From: Rhodoferax_B sp049316285
Lineage (GTDB): Bacteria > Pseudomonadota > Gammaproteobacteria > Burkholderiales > Burkholderiaceae_C
Assembly: GCF_049316285.1 (NCBI RefSeq)
Contig: NZ_JBMOXA010000020.1
Span: forward strand, 24,930-88,929
Reading direction: 5' to 3'
Length of the DNA: 64,000 bases
Below, piece by piece: positions 26,509-34,790 of this stretch (the first letter of the stretch is position 1; every line of letters starts with the position of its first letter). The translations under genes and the position numbers were made by a program. The notes under the pieces are model-generated. The model had not been told where the DNA came from. It worked only from the letters and a program-made list of their open reading frames with translations, and searched no databases.

Positions 26509-26655
26509 TTGGATGTCGCCCTTGCCGGCGAGCAGCTAGATCTCCGTGATGCGCGCCCATTCTTGGGCCTCTCGCTTGGTGCCCCAGACGGCCGACTTGC
26601 GCTGCCCATTGCGCTCAACTTCGGCTCGGCATCTGTTCTTGTACTTGCGTATGTA
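26509..26655 (-). pseudogene. Remnant of a tyrosine-recombinase (phage/ICE integrase) N-terminus
   Basis: The frame reads IRKYKNRCRAEVERNGQR then KSAVWGTKREAQEWARITEI, matching the N-terminal arm-binding domain of tyrosine integrases (the usual form is IRKRGNRWRAEVERNGQR...GTKREAQEWA). The usual Trp is Cys, no start codon precedes the motif, a TAG stop follows ITEI, and the frame continues with integrase-like LLAGKGDI before decaying. No catalytic domain remains. It sits just past the 3' end of tRNA-Leu, reading in the same direction, as in elements integrated at tRNA genes. Confidence 0.65.
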
Positions 26656-26772
26656 CGCTGTCCGCAGCACCTGCCTTGTGGCCCACCGTGCGGGATTTTT
26701 GCGGGATTGTGGCCGATTTCTCGCGTTTGGGGGCGTGTGGATGTGGGGCATTAAAAACCCATTTCTCCAATG

Positions 26773-26805
26773 AAAAACCCCTTGATCGTTTCCAATCAAG
26801 GGGTT
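26773..26805 (-). terminator. Rho-independent terminator of tRNA-Leu
   Basis: A perfect 11-bp stem AACCCCTTGAT/ATCAAGGGGTT with an 8-nt loop, followed on the minus strand by TTTTT. It lies 14 bp beyond the encoded CCA end. Confidence 0.9.
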
Positions 26806-26818
26806 ATCACACTAAGCG

Positions 26819-26903
26819 TGGTGCCCGGGGCCGGAATCGAACCGGCACGCCTTGCGGCGGGGGATTTTGAGTCCCCTGCGTCTACCAATTTCACCACCCG
26901 GGC
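26819..26903 (-). tRNA. tRNA-Leu (anticodon CAA)
   Basis: On the minus strand, acceptor GCCCGGG (from 26903) pairs with CCCGGGC near the 3' end, followed by A and an encoded CCA (26819-26821). The D-arm region is GTGGTGAAATTGGTAGACGC. The anticodon stem GGGGA/TCCCC encloses CTCAAAA (anticodon CAA, reading UUG). A class II variable arm is present, and the T-loop is GGTTCGATTCC. The length is 85 nt. Confidence 0.97.
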
Positions 26904-26953
26904 TAATTTTGTTGCTGCAGAAGCAAGACCCGAATTATGGCACAGTCTAGGGT

Positions 26954-27856
26954 ATGAATTACCTGACGATTGAAGATGCGATTGGGAAAACTCCGCTGGT
27001 AGCGCTTCAGCGCATCGGAGCCGCTGCCAATAAAGAGAAAAACAACGTGGTTTTGGGCAAGCTGGAGGGCAACAACCCGGCGGGCTCGGTGAAAGACCGA
27101 CCGGCGTTGTCCATGATACGGCGCGCTGAAGAGCGCGGCGACATCAAGCCTGGCGATACCTTGATCGAAGCCACCTCGGGCAATACCGGCATTGCGCTGG
27201 CCATGGCCGCCGCGGTCAAGGGTTACCGCATGGTGTTGATCATGCCGGAGGACTTGTCGGTCGAACGTGCACAGACCATGAAGGCGTTTGGCGCCGAGCT
27301 GATCCTCACCCCCAAGAGCGGTGGCATGGAGTACGCGCGTGATTTATCTGAGCAGATGCAGCGCGATGGCAAGGGCCGCGTGCTCGACCAGTTTGCCAAC
27401 CCCGACAACCCGCGCATTCACTACGAGACCACCGGCCCAGAGATTTGGGCCGACACGGCGGGCCAGATCACGCACTTTGTGAGCGCCATGGGAACCACCG
27501 GCACCATCACTGGCGTGGGGCGGTTCTTGAAGGAAAAAAACCCCAACATCCAGATCGTTGGCGCGCAGCCCACCGAGGGTTCGCGTATCCCGGGCATACG
27601 CAAGTGGCCCGAAGAATACCTGCCGAAGATTTACGAGCCTTCGTTGGTCGACGAGATGGTCTACGTGACCCAGGACGATGCCGAAGACATGTGCCGCCGC
27701 CTGGCGCGCGAAGAGGGCATCTTTGGTGGCATTTCGGCTGCTGGCGCCTGCTGGGTGGCGCAGCAGATTGCCGAGCGCGAAAGCAATGCCACCATCGTGT
27801 TTGTGGTGTGTGACCGTGGCGACCGGTATTTGTCGACCGGCGTTTTCCCTGCGTGA
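26954..27856 (+). CDS. cysM: Cysteine synthase B (O-acetylserine sulfhydrylase)
   Basis: 300 residues, fold-type II PLP enzyme making cysteine from O-acetylserine and sulfide or thiosulfate. The PLP lysine is Lys47 in NPAGSVKDRPA; EATSGNTGIALAM is the substrate loop, and GTTGTITGVGRFLKE the phosphate-binding glycine loop. The short CysM-type C-terminus distinguishes it from CysK. It is followed, with a 1-bp overlap, by a TusA-like sulfurtransferase gene, linking it to sulfur metabolism. Confidence 0.95.
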   Translation: MNYLTIEDAIGKTPLVALQRIGAAANKEKNNVVLGKLEGNNPAGSVKDRPALSMIRRAEERGDIKPGDTLIEATSGNTGIALAMAAAVKGYRMVLIMPEDLSVERAQTMKAFGAELILTPKSGGMEYARDLSEQMQRDGKGRVLDQFANPDNPRIHYETTGPEIWADTAGQITHFVSAMGTTGTITGVGRFLKEKNPNIQIVGAQPTEGSRIPGIRKWPEEYLPKIYEPSLVDEMVYVTQDDAEDMCRRLAREEGIFGGISAAGACWVAQQIAERESNATIVFVVCDRGDRYLSTGVFPA

Positions 27857-28092
27857 TGGCTGCCATGCACATAGACCAGGAACTCGACACCCGTGGGCTG
27901 AACTGCCCCTTGCCGATTCTCAAGGCGAAGAAAGCCTTGTCCGGCATGCAAAGCGGCGAGTTGCTCAAGGTGGTGTCCACCGATGCGGGTTCGACACGCG
28001 ATTTTCAGGCGTTTGCGCGGCAAACCGGCAATGAGCTGGTGCAACAGGAAACGCTGGGTACAGACTACATCCACGTGCTGCGCCGGCGCTAA
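27856..28092 (+). CDS. TusA/SirA-like sulfurtransferase
   Basis: 78 residues from ATG 27856, whose A is the last base of the cysM stop (TGATG). LDTRGLNCPLPILKAKKAL carries the CPxP motif with the persulfide-forming Cys, and the beta-alpha-beta layout continues through LLKVVSTDAGSTRDFQAFA. TusA-like proteins relay sulfur for tRNA thiolation or molybdenum cofactor work. Coupling to cysM suggests co-expression. Confidence 0.93.
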   Translation: MAAMHIDQELDTRGLNCPLPILKAKKALSGMQSGELLKVVSTDAGSTRDFQAFARQTGNELVQQETLGTDYIHVLRRR

Positions 28093-28113
28093 ACCAAGCG
28101 ACCCTTCAAAAAG

Positions 28114-28151
28114 AAAAGCCGCCGTGCGCTTTGAGCGCAACGGCGGCTTTT
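28114..28151. terminator. Bidirectional terminator between tusA-like and galU
   Basis: AAAAGCCGCCGT (28114-28125) pairs with ACGGCGGCTTTT (28140-28151), with a nested TGCGCT/AGCGCA stem inside. T-tracts occur on both strands, so it serves the convergent genes on each side. Confidence 0.9.
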
Positions 28152-28176
28152 CAGTTTTTACCCAGGAAAACGAGGC

Positions 28177-29085
28177 TTAGCTCAAATCCAAAGTCTTGAG
28201 CTTTTCGCGGAAAGCCGCACCCACTTCAGGGTGCTGCAGCGCCAGTTCCACCGTGGCTTCCAGAAAGCCTTCTTTGCTGCCGCAGTCGTAACGTTTGCCT
28301 TCGTACTGGAAGGCATGCACGATTTCGGTCGACAGCAAGCCGGCGATACCGTCAGTCAGTTGGATTTCGCCACCCGCGCCGCGTGGTTGGGCGCGAATCT
28401 GGTCGAACACACCAGGCGTGAGCACGTAACGACCGGCCACGCCCATGCGCGAGGGCGCGTTCTCGGGCGATGGTTTTTCCACAATTTGGCTGACGCGCGT
28501 GAGGCGGCCATTTTCCACGCCGGAGACCACTTCTCCGGCGACGATGCCGTAACGCTTGACCTGGTCTTGTGGCACTTCCTGCACTGCCAGCAGCGAGGTG
28601 CCCCAGCGCGTGAAAGCGGCCGTCATCTGGGCCAACACCGCTTGACCACCCGTGGGGCCAATCATCAAATCATCGGCCAGCAGAACCGCAAACGGTTCGT
28701 GGCCGACCAAGTGCTCGGCGCACAACACCGCGTGGCCCAGGCCCAGCGAACGTGGCTGGCGCACAAATGAGCAGTTCATGTCGTCCGGGTGTACCGAACG
28801 CACGAGGTTCAGCAACTCGCGTTTGCCATTGGCTTCGAGTTCGTTTTCCAGTTCGTAGGCGGTGTCGAAGTGGTCTTCGATGGCGCGCTTGTTGCGGCCG
28901 GTGACGAAGATCATGTGCCGAATGCCGGCCGCATACGCTTCTTCGACTGCGTACTGGATGAGGGGCTTATCCACAATCGGCAACATTTCCTTCGGTTGCG
29001 CCTTGGTGGCGGGGAGGAACCGTGTTCCTAGCCCGGCGACCGGGAAAACGGCTTTCTTGACGACTTTGTGTGGATTTGTAGCCAT
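28177..29085 (-). CDS. galU: UTP-glucose-1-phosphate uridylyltransferase
   Basis: 302 residues. It makes UDP-glucose from UTP and glucose-1-phosphate in the cytoplasm. AVFPVAGLGTRFLPATKAQPKEMLPIVDKPLIQYAVEEA is the nucleotidyltransferase entry loop, with the catalytic Arg and Lys. LLADDLM supplies the metal Asp, and EIQLTDGIAGLL and the terminal YDCGSKEGFLEATVE are GalU-specific. It is a single gene between a shared terminator and valS. Confidence 0.96.
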   Translation of the reverse strand: MATNPHKVVKKAVFPVAGLGTRFLPATKAQPKEMLPIVDKPLIQYAVEEAYAAGIRHMIFVTGRNKRAIEDHFDTAYELENELEANGKRELLNLVRSVHPDDMNCSFVRQPRSLGLGHAVLCAEHLVGHEPFAVLLADDLMIGPTGGQAVLAQMTAAFTRWGTSLLAVQEVPQDQVKRYGIVAGEVVSGVENGRLTRVSQIVEKPSPENAPSRMGVAGRYVLTPGVFDQIRAQPRGAGGEIQLTDGIAGLLSTEIVHAFQYEGKRYDCGSKEGFLEATVELALQHPEVGAAFREKLKTLDLS

Positions 29086-29204
29086 AGATCAATAGTTCAG
29101 AGTTGCTAAGAAATGGATGAACAGGCGGAGGCCACTCAGCCCATTAGCTGGTCCTAGTATTGCCCCCCTGGTGACATGCTAACGGTTGTGTTAACCGCCG
29201 TCCA

Positions 29205-32072
29205 TCAGCCAAGTCTTACAAGTTGTTCCTGAATGCGTACCAACGTGGTGCCGAAATCGGCCACGCGCTGGCGTTCCTGGGCGATCACGGCGGGCGGCGC
29301 CTTGGCCACAAAAGCTTCGTTGCCTAGCTTCACATTCGCACGGCTGATTTCGTTTTCCAGGCGGGCGATTTCCTTCGACAAACGCGCTTTTTCGGCGGCC
29401 ACATCGACCTCCATGTACAGGCACATACGTGTGGCGCCAGACACCACGGTGGGGGCCGCCTGGGCGGCGGCTTGCCAGCTGGCTTCGTCGGCAAACAGCT
29501 TGACTTCGCTGAGCTTGGCAAGTGACTTGAGCACCGGCGCCACCTCGGCCATAAAGGCGTCGTCGCCCAGGGCGTACAGCGGCAGGCGCGTGGCGGGCGA
29601 GACGTTCATCTCGCCGCGCAGGTTGCGGCAGGCGTCGACCAGGGCCTTGAGCTTGGCGACATGGGCCAGCGCGGCCGGGTCGATCTTCTCGGGCTGGCTT
29701 TGTGGGTAGGGCGCAATGCTCACCGAATCACCGCCGATACCGGCCACTGGCGCCACCTTTTGCCACAGGGCTTCGGTGATGAAGGGAATCACCGGATGGG
29801 CCAGGCGCAGAATAGCTTCCAGCGTGCGGATCAGCGTGCGGCGCGTGGCGCGTTGCTGGGCTTCAGAGCCGGTCTGGATCTGCACCTTGGCGATCTCCAG
29901 GTACCAGTCGCAGAACTCGTTCCAGACAAAGTCGTAAAGTGTGTTGGCCACGTTGTCGAGGCGGTACTCGGCAAAACCTTTGGCCACATCGGCTTCGACT
30001 TGTTGCAGCACCGAGCTGATCCAGCGGTCGGCCAGGCTGAATTGCATGTAGCCATGGGCGCTGCCGCCGGGTTGGCAATCGGCCTTGCTGTGCTCTTTCA
30101 AGCCGCAGTCCTGGCCTTCGCAATTCATCAAAACAAAGCGTGTGGCGTTCCACAGCTTGTTACAAAAATTCCGGTAGCCCTCGCAGCGTTTGCTGTCGAA
30201 ATTGATGCTTCGGCCCAACGTAGCGAGCGATGCAAAGGTAAAACGCAGCGCATCGGCGCCAAAGGCTGGAATGCCTGTGGGGAATTCTTTTTCGGTGTTT
30301 TTGCGCACCGTGGGCGCGGTTTCCGGCTTGCGCAGGCCGACCACCCGCTTGTCGAGCAGCGGCTGCAGGGCAATGCCGTCGATCAAATCGACCGGATCGA
30401 GCACGTTGCCTTCGCTCTTGCTCATCTTCTTGCCTTGGGCATCGAGCACCAGGCCGTGGATGTAGACGTGCTTGAACGGCACGCGGCCGGTGAAGTGTGT
30501 GGTCATCATGATCATCCGGGCGACCCAGAAGAAGATGATGTCGTAGCCCGTCACCAGGACCGAAGAGGGCAGGTACAGGTCGTAGTCCTGCGTCTTTTCG
30601 GGCCAGCCCATGGTCGAGAAAGGCACGAGCGCGGACGAGTACCAGGTGTCTAGCACGTCTTCGTCGCGGCGCAGGGTCTTGCCCGGCGCCTTGGCTTGGG
30701 CTTCGGCTTCGTTGCGCGCCACGATGACGTTGCCGTCCTCGTCGTACCAGGCCGGGATCTGGTGGCCCCACCAGAGTTGGCGGCTGATACACCAATCCTG
30801 GATGTTGTTCATCCACTGGTTGTAGGTGTTGACCCAGTTCTCGGGCACAAACTGCACCTCGCCGCTGGCCACGGCATCAATCGCCTTGGTGGCGATGCTT
30901 TTGCCCGTGGGGTCTTGGTCGCTGACCTTGGTCATGGCCACAAACCATTGGTCGGTCAGCATGGGCTCGATCACCTGGCCGGTGCGGGTGCAGCGCGGCA
31001 CCATGAGTTTGTGTTTCTTGGTTTCGACCAGCAGGCCCAGCGCGTCCAGATCGGCGACGATCTTCTTGCGCGCCACAAAGCGGTCCAGGCCTTGGTAGAC
31101 GGCCGGGGCCTGGTCGTTGATCTTGGCATCCAGGGTCAACACACACAGCATGGGCAGCTTGTGGCGCTGGCCCACCTGGTAGTCGTTCTGGTCGTGTGCG
31201 GGGGTGACCTTCACCACGCCGGTGCCAAACTCCTTGTCGACATAGTCGTCGGCAATCACGGGGATGGTGCGGTCACACAGCGGCAGCGTGACCATCTGGC
31301 CGATCAGGTGTTTGTAGCGCTCGTCTTCGGGGTGCACCATCACGGCCACGTCGCCGAGCATGGTCTCGGGACGGGTGGTGGCCACGGTCAGCGAGCCCGA
31401 GCCGTCGGCCAGCGGGTAACGAATGTGCCACAACGAGCCGTCTTCCTCTTCGCTCTCCACTTCGAGGTCGCTCACCGCGCTTTGCAGAATCGGGTCCCAG
31501 TTGACCAGGCGCTTGCCACGGTAGATCAGGCCCTGCTCGTACAGGCGCACAAAGGTTTCGGTCACCGTTTTGGACAGTTTGTCGTCCATGGTGAAGTACT
31601 CGCGGCTCCAGTCCACGCTGGCGCCCATGCGGCGCATCTGGCTGGTGATGGTGTTGCCGCTTTGCTCTTTCCATTCCCATACCTTGGCGACGAAATTCTT
31701 GCGGCCCAGGTCGTGGCGGCTGACCTTTTGCTCTTGCAACTGGCGCTCCACCACGATTTGTGTGGCAATGCCGGCGTGGTCGGTGCCGGGCACCCAGGCG
31801 GTGTTGAAGCCGCGCATGCGGTGGTAACGCGTCAGGCTGTCCATCACCGTCTGGTTGAAGGCGTGGCCCATGTGCAGCGTGCCGGTCACATTGGGTGGCG
31901 GCAACTGGATGGCAAACGCGGGTTGCTCGGCGTTGGGTTGCTGGCTGCCCCGGAAGCCGGCGACACCGTAGCCGCGCTTCTCCCACTCCGGCCCCCATTG
32001 CGCCTCGATGGCGGCGGGTTCAAAGGATTTGGACAGGCTTTCAAGGCCGGGCTGCTGTGGTGTATCGCTCAT
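29205..32072 (-). CDS. valS: Valyl-tRNA synthetase
   Basis: 955 residues, full length. The class Ia signatures are TLHMGH (residues 65-70) and GKKMSKSEGNVLDP. The CP1 editing domain lies between them (TVATTRPETMLGDVAVMVHPEDERY). After the anticodon-binding helical domain (NEFCDWYLEIAKVQIQ), the protein ends in the typical ValS coiled coil (KARLSKEIARLENEISRANVKLGNEAFVAKAPPAVIAQE). The enzyme charges tRNA-Val. No leader structure is evident. Confidence 0.98.
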   Translation of the reverse strand: MSDTPQQPGLESLSKSFEPAAIEAQWGPEWEKRGYGVAGFRGSQQPNAEQPAFAIQLPPPNVTGTLHMGHAFNQTVMDSLTRYHRMRGFNTAWVPGTDHAGIATQIVVERQLQEQKVSRHDLGRKNFVAKVWEWKEQSGNTITSQMRRMGASVDWSREYFTMDDKLSKTVTETFVRLYEQGLIYRGKRLVNWDPILQSAVSDLEVESEEEDGSLWHIRYPLADGSGSLTVATTRPETMLGDVAVMVHPEDERYKHLIGQMVTLPLCDRTIPVIADDYVDKEFGTGVVKVTPAHDQNDYQVGQRHKLPMLCVLTLDAKINDQAPAVYQGLDRFVARKKIVADLDALGLLVETKKHKLMVPRCTRTGQVIEPMLTDQWFVAMTKVSDQDPTGKSIATKAIDAVASGEVQFVPENWVNTYNQWMNNIQDWCISRQLWWGHQIPAWYDEDGNVIVARNEAEAQAKAPGKTLRRDEDVLDTWYSSALVPFSTMGWPEKTQDYDLYLPSSVLVTGYDIIFFWVARMIMMTTHFTGRVPFKHVYIHGLVLDAQGKKMSKSEGNVLDPVDLIDGIALQPLLDKRVVGLRKPETAPTVRKNTEKEFPTGIPAFGADALRFTFASLATLGRSINFDSKRCEGYRNFCNKLWNATRFVLMNCEGQDCGLKEHSKADCQPGGSAHGYMQFSLADRWISSVLQQVEADVAKGFAEYRLDNVANTLYDFVWNEFCDWYLEIAKVQIQTGSEAQQRATRRTLIRTLEAILRLAHPVIPFITEALWQKVAPVAGIGGDSVSIAPYPQSQPEKIDPAALAHVAKLKALVDACRNLRGEMNVSPATRLPLYALGDDAFMAEVAPVLKSLAKLSEVKLFADEASWQAAAQAAPTVVSGATRMCLYMEVDVAAEKARLSKEIARLENEISRANVKLGNEAFVAKAPPAVIAQERQRVADFGTTLVRIQEQLVRLG

Positions 32073-32213
32073 GGGGAACCCTGGAGAAATGAAAACGGCA
32101 CCCCGTGTGGATGCCGTATGGATGTTGGGACAGGTTGAGGATGATTTTATCCCCAGCCTGCGCGCTCCTTGCGCGCGTGCTTGAGCGTTGATTTAAGCGC
32201 GTCTCAGCAGGGT

Positions 32214-32849
32214 TTAGGGTTTGGCCAGGTACTCCGGTCTGTCGTTCTGCTGCGGCTTGAGGCTGCCCGCGGTCTGGCCCGCAGCCCGCTCGGCACGCCA
32301 CTGCGCCTTGCGCGCCGTCCATGCGTCCAGCCGCTCGCGCGCCACCAGGCTGTCTTTGTGCATCTGCACCGTGTCGGCCAGTTGGGCCGACAACTCCAGA
32401 CGCACGCCGTTGGGGTCAAAGAAATAAATGCTCTTGAAGATATGGTGGTCGGTCACGCCCAGCACCTCAATGCCTTCGGCCTGTAGCCGGGTTTTCATGT
32501 CTTCCAGCTCTTGCACCGTGTCCACACGAAACGCGATGTGCTGCACCCAGGCCGGGGTATTGGGCGAGGGCAGGGAGGCCACGTCGTCGCCCAGGTCGAA
32601 GAAGGCGATGAACGAGCCGTCGCGTAACTGGAAGAAGAAGTGGGTGTAGGGGCAGTACTCGCCGGTGCTGGGCACCACGTCGCTCTGGATGATGTGGTAC
32701 AGGGGCAGGCCCAGTATGTCTTCATAGAAGTGGCGCGTTTCTTCCGCGTCACGCGCGCGGTAGGCCACGTGGTGCAACTGGTGGATGGCGGCGGGGGTGG
32801 GCAGGGTGGCTGGCAAGGTTTTCGCGACTGCAGAGAGGACGGCGGCCAT
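32214..32849 (-). CDS. VOC-family (glyoxalase/dioxygenase fold) protein
   Basis: 211 residues. Paired beta-alpha-beta-beta-beta modules appear: HQLHHVAYRARDAEETRHFYEDILGLPLY then WVQHIAFRVDTVQELEDMKTRLQAEGIEVLG, ending SIYFFDPNGVRLELS. Metal-binding positions of the vicinal oxygen chelate fold are His in LHHVAY, His in VQHIAF and Glu in RLELS. A charged, Gln/Arg-rich tail of about 50 residues follows. Members include extradiol dioxygenases, glyoxalases and resistance proteins; I cannot say which this is. Confidence 0.88.
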   Translation of the reverse strand: MAAVLSAVAKTLPATLPTPAAIHQLHHVAYRARDAEETRHFYEDILGLPLYHIIQSDVVPSTGEYCPYTHFFFQLRDGSFIAFFDLGDDVASLPSPNTPAWVQHIAFRVDTVQELEDMKTRLQAEGIEVLGVTDHHIFKSIYFFDPNGVRLELSAQLADTVQMHKDSLVARERLDAWTARKAQWRAERAAGQTAGSLKPQQNDRPEYLAKP

Positions 32850-33026
32850 GGCAAATCTCCAAATTTAGACATTGGGTTGATTTACTAATGATAAATCAAT
32901 TAACCATATCGTAATTCATCGAGACGGCCTAGGTCAATTGATAGCTGCCGCGTCATCTGTAAACGCCATCCCCTAAGATCGACCGATACCAGCGATACCA
33001 CCGATACCAGACCTTTCACATTTCAT

Positions 33027-33800
33027 ATGCTGTTTCTCGTCTCCCCTGCCAAAGCACTTGACTACGACACGCCGATCGCCAAAGTGCCACACACCCAGCC
33101 GCAGTTTGTGGCCCAGTCGACTGAGCTGATCGCGCTGCTGAAAGCCCAATCGCCGCAACAAATCGCTTCGCTGATGCACCTGAGCGATGCCTTGTCTGCC
33201 TTGAACGTGGCGCGTTACCAGGCCTGGAGCCCCAAGTTCACCGCCAAGAACTCGCGCCAGGCCGCACTGGCGTTTGATGGCGATGTGTACGGTGGCCTGA
33301 ACGCCCGCGCCATGCCCGAGCAAGACCTGGCCTGGGCGCAGGAGCATTTGTGCATCTTGAGCGGCCTGTATGGCGTGCTGCGCCCGCTGGACTGGATGCA
33401 GCCCTATCGGCTGGAAATGGGCACCAAGCTGCCAAATGCCCACGGCAGCAACCTTTACAAGTTCTGGGGCAGCAGCATTGCCGAACACCTGAACACCCGC
33501 TTGCGCGCCGACGTGTCGCCGGTGGTGGTCAACCTGGCATCGCAGGAGTATTTCAAGGCGGTGGACCAGAAAGTGCTGAAGGCGCGTGTGGTCGAGTGTG
33601 TATTTGAAGAGTTCAAGAACGGTCAGTACAAAATCATCAGCTTCATGGCCAAGCGTGCGCGTGGCTTGATGGCGCGCTACGCCATCACCCACCGCCTCAC
33701 GCTGCCCAAACAACTGGAGGCTTTTGACCTGGAAGGTTATGCTTTTGCTGCCGATGTTTCGCAACCGGACCGGCTGGTGTTCCGCCGCAAAGCGGCCTGA
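33027..33800 (+). CDS. yaaA: Peroxide stress protein YaaA (UPF0246)
   Basis: 257 residues from ATG 33027. Family marks are MLFLVSPAKALDYDTP at the start, LSDALSALNVARYQAW, AALAFDGDVYGGLNA and LSGLYGVLRPLDWMQPYRLEMGTKL. YaaA lowers free iron and protects DNA under peroxide stress in E. coli. No OxyR-like site is obvious in the 177-bp upstream gap. It may be co-transcribed with the 2OG oxygenase gene 33 bp downstream. Confidence 0.95.
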   Translation: MLFLVSPAKALDYDTPIAKVPHTQPQFVAQSTELIALLKAQSPQQIASLMHLSDALSALNVARYQAWSPKFTAKNSRQAALAFDGDVYGGLNARAMPEQDLAWAQEHLCILSGLYGVLRPLDWMQPYRLEMGTKLPNAHGSNLYKFWGSSIAEHLNTRLRADVSPVVVNLASQEYFKAVDQKVLKARVVECVFEEFKNGQYKIISFMAKRARGLMARYAITHRLTLPKQLEAFDLEGYAFAADVSQPDRLVFRRKAA

Positions 33801-33833
33801 CCCACAGCCCATCGCCAACTGCTCATTTCGCCC

Positions 33834-34706
33834 ATGACCCAAACGCCGTCCCAACCGTCCGCCCAAGCCATCACGCCGCAGCTGCGCCAATGGATTGTTG
33901 ACCAGGCGGAGAGCGGCTACACCGCTGCGGTGATCTTGCAGTCGATGCGCGATGCGGGCTGGACGGAAGACGTGGCCATACTGGCGATGGAGTCCACGTT
34001 GACAGCGCATTTAAAGGGCAAAAAGGAAGAAGCCCAACTTGCGCCCGGTGTGCCCGTGCCCGAGCCCACCCTGCCCGAGGGCGGCCGCCTCATCGATGCC
34101 GGTGACCGCCAGGTGCAGGTGTTGTGCAGCATGCACAAGCCCCGTCTGCTGGTGCTGGGCAATGTATTGAGCGATGAGGAGTGCGAGGCGCTGATAGCCG
34201 CCGCCAACCCGCGCCTGAACCGCTCGCTCACCGTGGCACCCAAGACCGGCGGCGAAGAACTCAACGCCGACCGCACCAGCGAAGGCATGTTCTTCAGCCG
34301 GGGTGAAAGCGACTTGATCACGCGCATAGAAGCGCGCATTGCCCGCATGCTCAACTGGCCGCTGGTCAACGGTGAAGGCCTGCAGGTGCTGCACTACGGG
34401 CCCGGCGCCGAATACAAGCCGCACTACGATTATTTCGACCCCGGCGAGCCCGGCACGCCCACCATACTGCGCCGTGGTGGCCAGCGTGTGGCCACGCTGG
34501 TGATGTATCTCAACACGCCCGAGCGGGGTGGCGACACGGTGTTTCCCGATGTGCATTTCAACGTGGCGCCGATTCGTGGCAGCGCGGTGTTCTTCAGCTA
34601 CGAACGCGCGCACCCGACCACGCGCACGCTGCACGGCGGTGCGCCGGTGATGGCCGGCGAAAAGTGGGTGGCCACCAAGTGGATGCGTGAGCGCGAGTTC
34701 ATTTGA
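33834..34706 (+). CDS. 2-oxoglutarate/Fe(II) oxygenase, prolyl 4-hydroxylase type
   Basis: 290 residues. The C-terminal two-thirds is a prolyl 4-hydroxylase-like double-stranded beta-helix. The iron ligands are His197-x-Asp199 (YKPHYDYF) and His267 (TLHGGAP), with Lys277 positioned to bind 2-oxoglutarate. FPDVHFNVAPIRGSAVFF is the family's core strand. An N-terminal helical segment of about 60 residues (LRQWIVDQAESGYTAAVILQSM...) precedes it and looks like a small three-helix domain. The protein substrate is unknown. Confidence 0.9.
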   Translation: MTQTPSQPSAQAITPQLRQWIVDQAESGYTAAVILQSMRDAGWTEDVAILAMESTLTAHLKGKKEEAQLAPGVPVPEPTLPEGGRLIDAGDRQVQVLCSMHKPRLLVLGNVLSDEECEALIAAANPRLNRSLTVAPKTGGEELNADRTSEGMFFSRGESDLITRIEARIARMLNWPLVNGEGLQVLHYGPGAEYKPHYDYFDPGEPGTPTILRRGGQRVATLVMYLNTPERGGDTVFPDVHFNVAPIRGSAVFFSYERAHPTTRTLHGGAPVMAGEKWVATKWMREREFI

Positions 34707-34729
34707 TGAACGCATGTGCGCTTCAATGA

Positions 34730-34790
34730 TTTAAGAAAAAAGTGCCCGCAGCGCTTGTTGAATCTGCGGAACCAGCTATGAAAATTAAAG
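34730..34790. repeat. REP-like intergenic repeat (copy 2, inverted relative to copy 1)
   Basis: Read on the minus strand it gives TTTTCATAGCTGGTTCCGCA, then ACAAGCGC and CACTTTTTTCTT, aligning with the element at 13470-13535 (AATAGCTGCTTGCGTA...ATGCGC...CTCTTTT). Its AGCTATGAAAATT edge contains the ATG used by the downstream hydrolase gene, so the repeat and the start codon overlap. Confidence 0.5.
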
